Shown: positions 8,599 through 17,737, numbered from the stretch's first letter. The stretch: DNA of 64,000 nucleotides from Bacteroidales bacterium (GCA_003249955.1 QKHS01000012.1:62001-126000); one strand, 5' to 3'. The notes: a model not told the origin generated them from the sequence alone. Translations and numbers: made by a program.

Positions 8599-8796
8599 AT
8601 GGAAAAGACAAGAATAATCGTAAGCCATGGAGAAATGAAAAAAATTGCCGGAATATTTGGCAAATCCTTTCCTACAATCAGGAAGGCGTTGCGTGGAGAT
8701 ATAAATGTGCAGGATTGCGATAAAATAAGAAAATGTGCTGTCGAACGAGGCGGAATCGAAGTCAGAGTGTCAGAAAAAAATGATAATATCACATAA
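8599..8796 (+). CDS. Small HTH-like DNA-binding protein
   Basis: The 65-residue basic protein contains a probable helix-turn-helix (MKKIAGIFGKSFPTIRKALRG, residues about 14-34). The pattern resembles small Bacteroides-type proteins that recognise DNA through a short tri-helical domain. It is driven by the promoter at 8527-8558 and faces the HTH repressor gene at 8146-8532. It is followed by another 65-residue ORF on the same strand. Its role is inferred from shape only. Confidence 0.55.
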   Translation: MEKTRIIVSHGEMKKIAGIFGKSFPTIRKALRGDINVQDCDKIRKCAVERGGIEVRVSEKNDNIT

Positions 8797-8841
8797 TTGC
8801 AATTGTAATTTATTCATGTTCAACCCCTTATACTTATTTTT

Positions 8842-9039
8842 ATGGAATTGATAGAAGAGAAATGTCAGGAATTAAAGTTAAAAAAATCTTCTGAATTAAA
8901 AATTATTGTCCTTAAAACGGAACTTTCAGATTATGATGAAGTTATGTTGTCAGAAATTTTTAAAAATATTAACACAATCAATGCTTCTCTTGCAGTTGCC
9001 TGCGATGCCGGTCTTTTTCTTAAAATTGTGGTGGAATAA
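8842..9039 (+). CDS. Small hypothetical protein
   Basis: The 65-residue frame has a plausible composition: an acidic/basic N-terminal helix, then ELKIIVLKTEL, then a second helix. No family is recognised. It follows the small HTH-like gene by 45 bases and may share its transcript. Support is limited to the open frame and the context. Confidence 0.35.
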   Translation: MELIEEKCQELKLKKSSELKIIVLKTELSDYDEVMLSEIFKNINTINASLAVACDAGLFLKIVVE

Positions 9040-9164
9040 TTGTTGGTATCCCAAACCAATTGAAATAATTATTTTCAAAAATACAAACAGATTTTTATTG
9101 GTACTTTATCAGGCGTTGTTGTGACAGACTAAGGAGTTATGGAAAAGAATAACTAAAAATTTGC

Positions 9165-9172
9165 TATTTTTG
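9165..9172 (+). promoter_or_regulatory. -7 element TATTTTTG for the AOR gene
   Basis: TATTTTTG fits TAnnTTTG and lies 19 bases before the ATG at 9192. The -33 box is unclear. Confidence 0.5.
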
Positions 9173-9191
9173 CAAAACTAAACACAAAGTT

Positions 9192-11072
9192 ATGTTACAA
9201 TCACAATTAAAAACATTAATGGTAGATGCCAATTCGGGCTTCTATAAGACATTACGTCACGATATTGGTAAATTCTGGGGACCGGTTGATCTGGGACTTC
9301 ATTTGTCATATAAATACAGTAGTTTAAACATCGGAACAGGATTACTTGCCGGCTCAATTTTTCCCGGTTCAAACAGACTTATTTTTACCGGAATAAGCCC
9401 GTGCTGGCACGGATTTTACATCTCGAGTATGGGAGGAGCGGGCCTTGTATTTGATAATCTCGGGATTAATATGCTGTCAATAACCGGCAAAGCATCCACA
9501 CCATCTGTATTATATCTTAACCGTATTCATGGTGAAGAAATTCAGGTCGAATTACGGCCTGTAAAAGTAGAAGAGGTGTGGGAGCAGGGTCGTAAAGGCA
9601 TTTATGCAATGATGCAGCATGCTTTGAATGAATTCGGTGACAGGTATCAGGAAGAACCGCGAGTTATGGCAGTGGGGCCGTCGGCTATGTATTCCGATAT
9701 AGGAGCAATATGTTCGGCGCCTATAAAAAAAGGTGTTATAACATTTGTAGATACGTGGGCCGGTCGTGGCGGATTTGGCACAAAGATGCTCATGGAACAC
9801 GGAATAGCTGCAATTATTTACGGAGGGACTTTCATGGACGAGGACTTCCGTGACCGTAAAGTTGCCGATGCCTGGTTTGAAGACAGATATAATAAAAAGC
9901 TTTCGGTAAAAGACCTGGAGGCAACAACTAAATATCGTTTTGACCCTAATTTTAATACAGGAGGAACATTTGGGGTAAATTATGCAACACTCGGCGACTG
10001 GACGACTGCATTTAATTACCGTACAATTTACTGGGCTGCCGAAGAACGTAAAAAGCTGCATAAAGAATTCATCCTGGATCATTATCTCAAGCAGTTTAAC
10101 GAAGAAACAATAATTCCGAAACAGTATAAAAATTGTGGCGAACCTTGTGCTGCCGTATGTAAAAAAATGCAGGACGAGTACAAGAAAGATTATGAACCGT
10201 ATCAGACAATGGGGCCTCTTTGTGGTATTTTTGACCAGAGAGCTGCCGAAAAGTTAAATTCAAAAGCCGACAGTCTGGGATTTGACGGGATATCAATAGG
10301 CGGATTTCTTGCATGGTTGATGGATTGTATGGATTGCGATCTTATAACTCCTGAAGAACTGGGAATAAAAGATAAACCAAAGTTTTCACCGGAAAACTTC
10401 GATCTGGTTAAAGACTCTATGCATAATGCCAATATCGGGGTTGCTCTGCTCGAAGAAATTGTAAAAGAAAATTCTAAAATCGATTTAACTCTGGGAGCCA
10501 GAAAATTAGCCCGAGCATGGGCAAAAGAACGGTCAAAAGATATTATGGATAAGTTTGTATATACAGCATTCGCGCGTCAGGGATGGATGGTTCCAAACCA
10601 GTACTGGACACCAGGAGTTCTTTCGCCAATGGGTATTATGGGTAAATACTATAATGACTATGGCCGTGAATTTATATCGCCGCGAAAACTGGGACAGTTA
10701 AGCGCAACCAGAATGAAAAAAGAATTTATTCTTGACAACCTTGGAATTTGCCGCTTCCATCGTGCATGGGCCGAAGATATAATGCCTGATATTGTTCAGG
10801 AACTTTTCGGAGATAAAGAATTATTCCTTAAAGCAATTGATTTGGCAGCAAGCCGCATAAACAGCCGTAATTCTTCTGTTTTCTGGGAATCGGAACGTAA
10901 TATGGACTATGTTTATACATTCCTGAAGAAAAAACAGGAAGCAGTTACCGACAATGAAGAATTAAATGATTGGATTGCCCGCTTTGAAGAAAATAAACAT
11001 GATGCAGCTTATGACTTCTGGTATGATATACATAAAGGTATCCATGAGTCACTGAGGGAATTCCCGGTATAA
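9192..11072 (+). CDS. Tungsten-type aldehyde:ferredoxin oxidoreductase family enzyme
   Basis: The 626-residue cytosolic enzyme has the usual AOR length and the three-domain order: an N-terminal beta-rich domain (residues 1-210, with GTGLLAGS and FTGISP), then the cluster domain. The [4Fe-4S] ligands are C315, C319, C323 (CGEPCAAVC, a Cx3Cx3C spacing like some AOR-family members) and C520 in DNLGICRFH, equivalent to the fourth ligand in archaeal AOR. The family oxidises aldehydes to acids, or runs in reverse, with ferredoxin and a tungsto-bis-pyranopterin cofactor. The substrate here is unknown. No ferredoxin, tungstate transporter or pterin genes are adjacent, although a two-cluster ferredoxin gene lies at 47.7 kb. 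An anaerobic lifestyle is suggested. Confidence 0.88.
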   Translation: MLQSQLKTLMVDANSGFYKTLRHDIGKFWGPVDLGLHLSYKYSSLNIGTGLLAGSIFPGSNRLIFTGISPCWHGFYISSMGGAGLVFDNLGINMLSITGKASTPSVLYLNRIHGEEIQVELRPVKVEEVWEQGRKGIYAMMQHALNEFGDRYQEEPRVMAVGPSAMYSDIGAICSAPIKKGVITFVDTWAGRGGFGTKMLMEHGIAAIIYGGTFMDEDFRDRKVADAWFEDRYNKKLSVKDLEATTKYRFDPNFNTGGTFGVNYATLGDWTTAFNYRTIYWAAEERKKLHKEFILDHYLKQFNEETIIPKQYKNCGEPCAAVCKKMQDEYKKDYEPYQTMGPLCGIFDQRAAEKLNSKADSLGFDGISIGGFLAWLMDCMDCDLITPEELGIKDKPKFSPENFDLVKDSMHNANIGVALLEEIVKENSKIDLTLGARKLARAWAKERSKDIMDKFVYTAFARQGWMVPNQYWTPGVLSPMGIMGKYYNDYGREFISPRKLGQLSATRMKKEFILDNLGICRFHRAWAEDIMPDIVQELFGDKELFLKAIDLAASRINSRNSSVFWESERNMDYVYTFLKKKQEAVTDNEELNDWIARFEENKHDAAYDFWYDIHKGIHESLREFPV

Positions 11073-11310
11073 AACCCGGATAGAAAAAGTTTTTACAGGA
11101 GTGACATTTTTCGGCCTGATTTGTTGCAGGCTGTTTTAATCTTACAGTATCTTAAACTATTTTTGTGGGATATAATTATCTTATGCCAGTTATTATATCA
11201 GACATGTATTTAATGTTTGATACTGAATTGTACAATCTTAAAAATTCTAATCTATAACAGAATGAAAAAAATTTAATTTATGTGCCTTAATGATTAGAAA
11301 AAGAAAATAA

Positions 11311-11419
11311 AAAAACTGCCTGAAAAGCAATTCCGGCATTGTATTATTCGTTCCCCTTTGAATCCGAATTTATATCTTCGGTTCTTATGAATAAATGACA
11401 GGCTTTTCAGGCAGTTTTT
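11311..11419 (-). terminator. Long-loop inverted repeat, probable terminator
   Basis: AAAAACTGCCTGAAAAGC (11311-11328) and its exact reverse complement at 11402-11419 form an 18-bp stem around a loop of 73 bases. The T-run at the end and the position just downstream of both convergent genes (ends at 11072 and 11431) suggest bidirectional termination. The large loop is unusual. The rest of the 358-base gap shows nothing else. Confidence 0.6.
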
Positions 11420-11430
11420 ACAAATGTTTT

Positions 11431-11823
11431 TTATTCAACAGCAGCAGGATCTGTTAAATTATTTTGCTTCAGCCATTCCTGATATCCTTCTTCACCTAAT
11501 TCTGATCTCAATTGTTTTGAACTTACTGCCAAACCTTTTACCTTGATAGAAATTCCGAAGAAACTTTTGTAAGTAACAACTCCGTCAATAAGCAGGTCAT
11601 ATTCAGGACCGGCATTTTCCAATGCAATATCAATAGCATCTTTTAAGTTCCACATTGTTAAAAAATAAAATTTCTTACCTTCGGTTGGTTTTCCTTTAGA
11701 TCTGTCAACACCAATTTCAGCATTTTTTGTACTGATTACGGTAAAATCAACTAATCTGTTTGAACAACTGCTAGCCATAGCTAAAACTAATACTAATACA
11801 ACTCCTAAAAAACTTTTTTTCAT
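11431..11823 (-). CDS. Small lipoprotein of unknown function
   Basis: The 130-residue protein has a strong type II signal (basic start, hydrophobic core, ASSC with lipidated C20 followed by Ser-Asn). The mature domain holds GKKFYFLTMWNLKDAIDIAL and YDLLIDGVVTY. This resembles the TRL-like lipoprotein style in which a small alpha/beta domain sits at the inner face of the outer membrane. I am not sure of the family. It is a single-gene unit between two terminators (11311-11419 and 12038-12069). Confidence 0.65.
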   Translation of the reverse strand: MKKSFLGVVLVLVLAMASSCSNRLVDFTVISTKNAEIGVDRSKGKPTEGKKFYFLTMWNLKDAIDIALENAGPEYDLLIDGVVTYKSFFGISIKVKGLAVSSKQLRSELGEEGYQEWLKQNNLTDPAAVE

Positions 11824-12037
11824 AATTATTGTTCTGCATTTATTTTATAATAATTTAATGATATATATTTATAAATTAATATAATGTTAAATTGTTTTTA
11901 TTCAATATTTGATATGATTTATTTTGTTTAAAATAGTCTTTTGTGAAATTTATGTATATATACTTAGATATAAAGTGTGCTTAAACAATAGTAAATTCTG
12001 ATTGTCAAAAAATATTTCATACTACTTTGTGTATAAT

Positions 12038-12069
12038 GAAAAAGGGACTCTGCTAAGAGTCCCTTTTTC
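12038..12069 (-). terminator. Rho-independent terminator of the LOG operon
   Basis: A perfect 14-bp stem GAAAAAGGGACTCT/AGAGTCCCTTTTTC (12038-12051, 12056-12069) has a 4-base loop and lies 19 bases past the stop of the gene at 12089. Confidence 0.9.
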
Positions 12070-12088
12070 AAAAGTTTTTTGTAGTATC

Positions 12089-12799
12089 CTAGAAATTAGG
12101 TTTCAGTTTATAATGTTGATAGAAATCTTCTATTATTTTAGCAGCTTCTTCAGGAGTATCCACAATGTGGAATAAGTCCATATCACCTGCAGCAATATTG
12201 TGTTCTTTTTCGAGCATTACTTCTTTTACCCATGCGAATAAACCTGACCAGTATGCTTTGTCAAGCAATACGATAGGGAATTTTGCTACTTTTTTTGTCT
12301 GAATCAGGGTTATAGCTTCGAATAATTCATCGAAAGTTCCGAAACCTCCCGGGAATACAACAAATCCCTGGGAATATTTCATGAACATAACTTTACGGAT
12401 AAAGAAGTAATCGAAAGTTACGAGTTTGTCTTCGTCTATATATTTGTTTGCATCCTGTTCAAATTCAAGTTTTATGTTACAACCGGCCGATTTGCCGTCT
12501 CCGGCACTTGCTCCTTTATTTGCTGCTTCCATAATGCCTGGGCCACCTCCGGTAATTACTCCAAATCCCTTCTGGGTAAGTAAATATGCCGTTTCTGTAG
12601 CCATTTTATAATATGGATTTTCAGAAGTTGTGCGCGCTGAACCAAAAATAGAAACACAAGGTCCTATTTGTGAAAAATGTTCAAACCCGTTTACGAATTC
12701 ACCCATCATCTTGAAGATGCTCCATGCATCGTTCGATTTAGTCTCTGCCCATGTCCTTTGTTCAAAGGATTCTCTTATTTTTTTTTCTTCGTCTGTCAT
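12089..12799 (-). CDS. LOG-family nucleotide 5'-monophosphate phosphoribohydrolase
   Basis: The 236-residue Rossmann-fold protein has both LOG hallmarks: GGGPGIMEAANKG (residues 84-96) and PGGFGTFDE (150-158). LOG enzymes cleave the N-glycosidic bond of nucleoside 5'-monophosphates, classically cytokinin ribotides. In bacteria they often act on AMP-like substrates or in nucleotide salvage, so the exact substrate is open. It is cytosolic. It is last in a minus-strand run after the GWxTD protein and the kinase, 28 bases beyond the kinase stop, and is followed by a strong terminator. Confidence 0.85.
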   Translation of the reverse strand: MTDEEKKIRESFEQRTWAETKSNDAWSIFKMMGEFVNGFEHFSQIGPCVSIFGSARTTSENPYYKMATETAYLLTQKGFGVITGGGPGIMEAANKGASAGDGKSAGCNIKLEFEQDANKYIDEDKLVTFDYFFIRKVMFMKYSQGFVVFPGGFGTFDELFEAITLIQTKKVAKFPIVLLDKAYWSGLFAWVKEVMLEKEHNIAAGDMDLFHIVDTPEEAAKIIEDFYQHYKLKPNF

Positions 12800-12827
12800 A
12801 TGGTTAATTTATTTTGCGTAAAAATAA

Positions 12828-13751
12828 TCAAATAATTAATTCCGACAAATCTGCTTTAAAATCAGCAGCAGATTGATATCTTTTTCCCAGAGCCTTTATT
12901 ATCAGCATTTTTAATTCATCATCGCTATATTCTTTTGACGATTTTTCCATCTCCGGTTTTGCAGTAGCTCTGGAAATGACATAATAAAGCTCGTCATCAA
13001 AACGATAATGTTTTTCAATTTTTGCCACAGACTGCATTCTTTTAATAAAAACAGGATTTGCCGGTTTTAAGGCAGGTTCCTTGGCAATGGCTTCATAAAG
13101 TACCAGTCCGAGAGTGAAAATGTCGGAATGTTCTCCAATAAGTTCAGGAAAACCAAAAATTTGTTCCGGACTTGCATATATAATGTTATAAGGTTTTCCT
13201 ACCGAATCGAGAGTTTCGGGTTGAAAAGACGGCTTAATGCTTCCAAGATCAATAATTTTAACCTCAGGGTTGTGTACATCCATGCTTCCGTCTTCGTCAA
13301 CAATCATTATGTTCGATGGCTTTAAATCGGAATGGCAAAGGTTATGAGAATGTATGTATGTTAATGTGTCGAGAACAGAATTTATAATTTTGTAAAAGAA
13401 ATAATTATATCTGTAATCCAGATATTCTCTGTTATTTATTAATTCTTTAAGGGTATATCCGAACACAAATTCCTGAATTATGAAAACATTTGTTCCTTCG
13501 ACAATAAAATCCAGAGTCTTTGCAATTCCGTCATGTTGCAATTTTGCACTTGCCTCGATAAAGAATTTTAATCTGGTCGCCTGATTATTGAAAAATGCCG
13601 GCAACAAATGTTTACAAATTACTTTTTGTTTTGTTGTAACTTCGGCTGCAACATAAACAGTTGAAAATTTATTTCCTGATAATATCGTTGATTCTTCTTC
13701 AGGGAAAAAGAAATAGGAGGCATTACTGCCTTTTAAAAGTACCGGTTGCAT
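12828..13751 (-). CDS. Ser/Thr protein kinase-like protein
   Basis: The 307-residue protein is essentially a bare kinase domain with no membrane segment. Visible landmarks are the ATP-lysine K47 in VICKHL, the catalytic loop HSDLKPSN (140-147, catalytic D142), DLG (168-170) in place of DFG, and YASPEQ (192-197) in place of APE. The glycine-rich loop is weak (SGNKFSTVYVA). The key residues K47, D142, N147 and D168 are kept, so it may be active. Its start codon directly abuts the stop of the GWxTD gene (13751/13752), implying translational coupling. Its target is unknown. Confidence 0.8.
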   Translation of the reverse strand: MQPVLLKGSNASYFFFPEEESTILSGNKFSTVYVAAEVTTKQKVICKHLLPAFFNNQATRLKFFIEASAKLQHDGIAKTLDFIVEGTNVFIIQEFVFGYTLKELINNREYLDYRYNYFFYKIINSVLDTLTYIHSHNLCHSDLKPSNIMIVDEDGSMDVHNPEVKIIDLGSIKPSFQPETLDSVGKPYNIIYASPEQIFGFPELIGEHSDIFTLGLVLYEAIAKEPALKPANPVFIKRMQSVAKIEKHYRFDDELYYVISRATAKPEMEKSSKEYSDDELKMLIIKALGKRYQSAADFKADLSELII

Positions 13752-15203
13752 TTATTTATTATATTCCTCTAATGCTCTGCTGCCCCATGAGCTGTCAGAA
13801 TTCATTAAATCCTGATTATACAATGTGTTATTTCTCTTACTCAATAATCTCTCCCAATTTGGGGTTTTAATTTCCCCGGTTAAATCAGAATGTAATAATT
13901 CATATTCCTTACCGGCAATATTCGGGTTATAAAAAATAAATTTTTTATTGTTCTCGTTTTGTATTCTGTAGTAGTGCCATATTTCATAAGGATACGAATT
14001 CGGTTCATGTCCCGAAACATAAATATCATTCGGAACCCCGTATTGCAAGTAAACCCTGCCTCTGTCGGTTTCGTATCCTCTGTTTATAGGAGTTCTGTAA
14101 TTTCTGTCAACATAGTCAACCTGCTCTTTGTATTGTCTCCATAATTCGCCGGGTTCAACATTATTACGTTTTAACCAGAACTGAATGAAGTAATTTTGCA
14201 ATTCATCAACACTTGCAACTTCAACCTGATAATCTATAAATCTTTTTTCATCCATATCAGAGATGGGACGTAAACATAAAACGTATTGCTGCAGAGAGTC
14301 TCTGTTTGTCATAGATCCGCTGAAAGATGTTGAAATGTCAAAGTTTTTAAGCATTTCATTCATGTCGTTTACATCACTGGCATTTGCGTTGCTGCGCTGG
14401 AAGAAAAATTTGACTTTTTGCAAAGTTTCGTTATCACGGTTTTTAACTTCAACAACCAGATTATAGTTTCCGGAAGGAAGGTTCCCGATATTCATTTCGC
14501 CTATAAAAGGTATAATAGCAGAAGGACTTAATTTTTTAAACCTGCTGTATGTGTCAATTTCCTTGTAAGTTTCGAAGCTTTCAATAAAATATCTTACCAT
14601 AAAATCTCCGTTAATCAGCTTGTCTGTGTTATATATTTCGGTATAAAAACTGATTTTATCGGAGTTTTTCGGGTAAAAATTGGAAATATACGGCAGTAAA
14701 TCATAGCCGTTTTTTGTAAGGGCAGATTCGCTGTTTGCAGGAGTAATACTTTCTATTAACTGAATTCCGCTGAATTGAATAGCAGTATCGCTGTAATCAA
14801 TTTGTATTATATCAGCAAATTTATCAGCATCTCTGTTTGAGTTTAAGTCTTTAACAGTCATTTCGAAGTTGTATATCCCATTAGGTAAGCTGACTCTTTG
14901 CAAGTCAATAAAATTTGGTTTCTTTTCCAAAGTATCAGCTATTTCAGGACTTTTCAGGTTGTATTTGTTCACAGAAACAACCTCTTCGCCCTTTTTAAAT
15001 ATCATGGTAACCTCAATTTCTGCCTGAAATTTCTGGTTTTCGTTTTTTACGAAAACAACAGACTTGCCGATTGTACTCAGGTAGGTTTCGATATAAGGTC
15101 CTTCAGGAGAGTTAAAAGTTGCATACATGAGATAAACTTCGAGGTTGGCAAACGAAGCAGAACTCAAAACAACAAATGCCAGAAAGTAAAATAATCGTTT
15201 CAT
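13752..15203 (-). CDS. GWxTD-domain secreted protein
   Basis: The 483-residue protein has a signal peptide (hydrophobic residues 4-18, cleavage after SFA). Its C-terminal region from residue 375 matches the GWxTD domain: GYETDRGRVYLQYGVPND followed by YPYEIWHYY. The Trp of the name motif is Tyr here. GWxTD proteins are widespread in Bacteroidota and related phyla and their biochemical role is not settled. The first 300 residues look like two beta-sandwich domains. It is first gene of the GWxTD-kinase-LOG run and abuts the kinase gene, so a secreted protein and a cytosolic kinase would be made together. Confidence 0.8.
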   Translation of the reverse strand: MKRLFYFLAFVVLSSASFANLEVYLMYATFNSPEGPYIETYLSTIGKSVVFVKNENQKFQAEIEVTMIFKKGEEVVSVNKYNLKSPEIADTLEKKPNFIDLQRVSLPNGIYNFEMTVKDLNSNRDADKFADIIQIDYSDTAIQFSGIQLIESITPANSESALTKNGYDLLPYISNFYPKNSDKISFYTEIYNTDKLINGDFMVRYFIESFETYKEIDTYSRFKKLSPSAIIPFIGEMNIGNLPSGNYNLVVEVKNRDNETLQKVKFFFQRSNANASDVNDMNEMLKNFDISTSFSGSMTNRDSLQQYVLCLRPISDMDEKRFIDYQVEVASVDELQNYFIQFWLKRNNVEPGELWRQYKEQVDYVDRNYRTPINRGYETDRGRVYLQYGVPNDIYVSGHEPNSYPYEIWHYYRIQNENNKKFIFYNPNIAGKEYELLHSDLTGEIKTPNWERLLSKRNNTLYNQDLMNSDSSWGSRALEEYNK

Positions 15204-15273
15204 AATTATGTGTATTTTTATGCAATATAGATAAAATATTTTAAATGGATGACTTTAAATCCTAAAAATTATG

Positions 15274-16068
15274 TTAATCAACCATGAATTTACGGACTAC
15301 TGTTTTAAATTCAGGGAATATAGATTTGTTTGAACAGACAATTTCCTTTCCGAACAGATAATCATTTCCTCCTTTGAAATCACAGATAGCACCTCCGGCT
15401 TCTTTAACAATAATTATTCCGGCAGCAACATCATATGGTTTAAGATCGTATTCATAAAAGCCGTCGAAGCGTCCGCAGGCTACATATGTCATATCAGTAG
15501 CAGCAGACCCAAGCCTTCGCATTCCCTGGGTATTTTGGGTGAGGTACGACAGTAGTTTCATGTATTTGTCAATATGCGCGAATTCATGGTATGGGAATCC
15601 TGTAGCTAATAATGCATTTTTTAATTCAGTTTTTTTTGACGTTTCAATAATTTGACCATTTAGCCATGCGCCTCCGTTTTTCCATGCGTAAAAACATTCG
15701 TCAAACCCGACTTCGTAAACTACGCCAAGAATTATTTCGTCGTTTTGTTTTAATCCTATGCTTACAGCGCAAGGGAAAAACCCGTGGATAAAATTTGTGG
15801 TTCCGTCAAGAGGATCAACAATCCAGTTATATTCTTTACCAATTTTTACAGAGGTATTTTCTTCTGCAATAAAACCGGCACCGGGGATAAGTTTTTCAAG
15901 TTCTGTTACAATAAGAGCTTCGCAAGCCTTATCAATATGAGTAACAAAGTCATTAAGCCCTTTGGTCTCTATTTCGAGTTTATTGCGATTGTCAATATTT
16001 GCACGTATAATCTCACCGGCGTTTTTAGCAATCTGGATTACTTGTGATGTTAGCTTTTCAGGATTCAT
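15274..16068 (-). CDS. suhB: Inositol-1-monophosphatase family phosphatase
   Basis: The 264-residue cytosolic enzyme has the metal-binding signature WIVDPLDGTTNF (residues 82-93, D85 and D88), an upstream acidic pair E69/E70, and the C-terminal LKPYDVAAG with its metal-ligand Asp. The family removes phosphate from inositol monophosphates and related sugars using Mg2+; in bacteria it may also act on other sugar phosphates. Length is normal for the family. It lies between MtaB (33 bases upstream) and the GWxTD gene on the same strand. The symbol is by family similarity only. Confidence 0.85.
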   Translation of the reverse strand: MNPEKLTSQVIQIAKNAGEIIRANIDNRNKLEIETKGLNDFVTHIDKACEALIVTELEKLIPGAGFIAEENTSVKIGKEYNWIVDPLDGTTNFIHGFFPCAVSIGLKQNDEIILGVVYEVGFDECFYAWKNGGAWLNGQIIETSKKTELKNALLATGFPYHEFAHIDKYMKLLSYLTQNTQGMRRLGSAATDMTYVACGRFDGFYEYDLKPYDVAAGIIIVKEAGGAICDFKGGNDYLFGKEIVCSNKSIFPEFKTVVRKFMVD

Positions 16069-16101
16069 TTTTTTATTTTTAGCGGAGATATATCAGGCGT
16101 T

Positions 16102-17403
16102 TTACAACACTGTTATTGTCATTGTATCTTTATCAGCAAAGCCGGTAATTTTCACTTCTGTTATTTGATTTACCAAAGCTTTGTTATAAGCAGTTTCCAC
16201 TTTGATGTAGTTTTCGGTAAATCCAGACATTTTATTGTTTTTACGACTTGATTCAAAAAGCACTTTAAAATTTTTACCGATTTGTGACTGCATAAATTCT
16301 CTGTGCTTTTTGTCTGAAATTTCAGTAATGATTCCGGCACGTTTCTGTTTTTGCTGAGGGCTTACTTTAGGGGTGAAGTTTACGGCTCTTGTATTTTCAC
16401 GTTCGGAATACTGAAAGTGATGAATAAATGAAATGTTAAGAGAGTCAACAAATTTGGCGGTTTTGTCAAACAGCCCGTCAGTTTCACCGTTAACTCCTAC
16501 TATTAAATCAATTCCTATGAAAGCTTCGGGGATCTGTTGTTTTATTGATTCGATTTTTGATTTGTAAAATGCGGTATCATATTTTCTGTTAATCATTTTC
16601 AGCATTTCGTCGCTTCCCGATTGTAGCGGAATGTGAAAATGAGGCATTATTTTCTTATGTCCGGCAACAAATGATATTATTTCGTCTGTGAGCAAGTTAG
16701 GCTCAATACTACCGATTCTTATTCTTTCTATGCCTTCAACATCATTGAGAGCTTTCAGCAGATCAAAGAAGTTTTCTCCGGTTGACTTTCCGAAATCCCC
16801 TATGTTGACGCCTGAAATTATTATTTCTTTAATGCCTTCTTTTGCAACACTTTTGGCCTGATTTACCGTTTCTTCAATTGTCTGGTTTCTGCTTCTCCCT
16901 CTGGCATAAGGAATCGTACAGTATGCACAGAAATAATCACATCCATCCTGAATCTTAAGAAAGGCTCTGGTTCTGTCCCCTTTAGATACTGCCGGGAAGA
17001 AGCTTTTCATTTCTTTATGGTCAGTAGTGATAACTCCAGCATTTTCCTGCTTACGCGAAACTTCAATTATTCTTTCAATTTCCTCTTTATTATTGGCTCC
17101 GAAAATATAATCAACGCCATAAATATTCTTTATCTCGTCAGGTTTTAGCTGAGCGTAACAACCAGTAACAATTATTACAGCCTCAGGGTTTAATGTGAGA
17201 GCTCTGGAAATTGCGTTCCTGCTCTTTTTATTTGCATTTGAGGTGACAGAACAGGTATTTATAACATAAAAGTCTGCTTTTTCGGAAAACTTAACAGCAT
17301 CAAAATCTTTCTCAAGAAAAAATCTTGAAATAGTAGATGTCTCGGCAAAATTAAGTTTGCAGCCAAGCGTGAAAAATGCGACTTTTTTTGTAGATACAGA
17401 CAT
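16102..17403 (-). CDS. mtaB: tRNA t6A37 methylthiotransferase MtaB
   Basis: The 433-residue radical SAM methylthiotransferase has an N-terminal UPF0004 domain with three cluster cysteines C15, C51 and C82 (TLGCKLN, NTCSV, TGCYAQ). The radical SAM domain has C155-x3-C159-x2-C162 (GCDYFCAYC), and a TRAM-like C-terminus follows. TLGCKLNFAE at the N-terminus is typical of MtaB rather than MiaB or RimO. It converts t6A at position 37 of tRNA to ms2t6A, needing SAM and two [4Fe-4S] clusters. A -7 element lies 13 bases upstream of the start. Confidence 0.9.
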   Translation of the reverse strand: MSVSTKKVAFFTLGCKLNFAETSTISRFFLEKDFDAVKFSEKADFYVINTCSVTSNANKKSRNAISRALTLNPEAVIIVTGCYAQLKPDEIKNIYGVDYIFGANNKEEIERIIEVSRKQENAGVITTDHKEMKSFFPAVSKGDRTRAFLKIQDGCDYFCAYCTIPYARGRSRNQTIEETVNQAKSVAKEGIKEIIISGVNIGDFGKSTGENFFDLLKALNDVEGIERIRIGSIEPNLLTDEIISFVAGHKKIMPHFHIPLQSGSDEMLKMINRKYDTAFYKSKIESIKQQIPEAFIGIDLIVGVNGETDGLFDKTAKFVDSLNISFIHHFQYSERENTRAVNFTPKVSPQQKQKRAGIITEISDKKHREFMQSQIGKNFKVLFESSRKNNKMSGFTENYIKVETAYNKALVNQITEVKITGFADKDTMTITVL

Positions 17404-17416
17404 TTTAAAATTTTTA

Positions 17417-17424
17417 CAAAAATA
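17417..17424 (-). promoter_or_regulatory. -7 element for mtaB
   Basis: The minus strand reads TATTTTTG, fitting TAnnTTTG, 13 bases before the mtaB start codon at 17403. The -33 box is not clear. Confidence 0.5.
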
Positions 17425-17737
17425 TGAATTTTGAATGGATAAAAAAAAGCAATTTGTAAGTAGCGTTGCTTTGTGTTTTTTTGTTCTTTGACCTATATAT
17501 GTAAGCCACTTCTGACTTCTGTCTTCAGACTTCCTACTTCCAAACTTTATTGGATATTGAATTTTGGATATTCTTCTTTTGTTAAGTGTTGAATATTCTT
17601 ACTTTGTCAATTCCAGTGGTTTGCCGGTATATTCAATACTCTGAGTTCTGCTAAAAATACATGCGCCAGCTTTTGGTCGCGCCCGCCCCTTCCGTCTTCC
17701 GTCTTCAGACTTCTATCTAATACATATAACACAAAAA
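17425..17737. repeat. Noncoding stretch with degenerate CTTC-rich repeats
   Basis: There is no gene in this stretch. It holds repeated phrases such as TCTTCAGACTTC (around 17521 and 17701) and CTTCCGTCTTC, a low-complexity repeat style seen between Bacteroidota genes. A related CTTCCGTCTT phrase occurs at about 59370. Confidence 0.5.
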
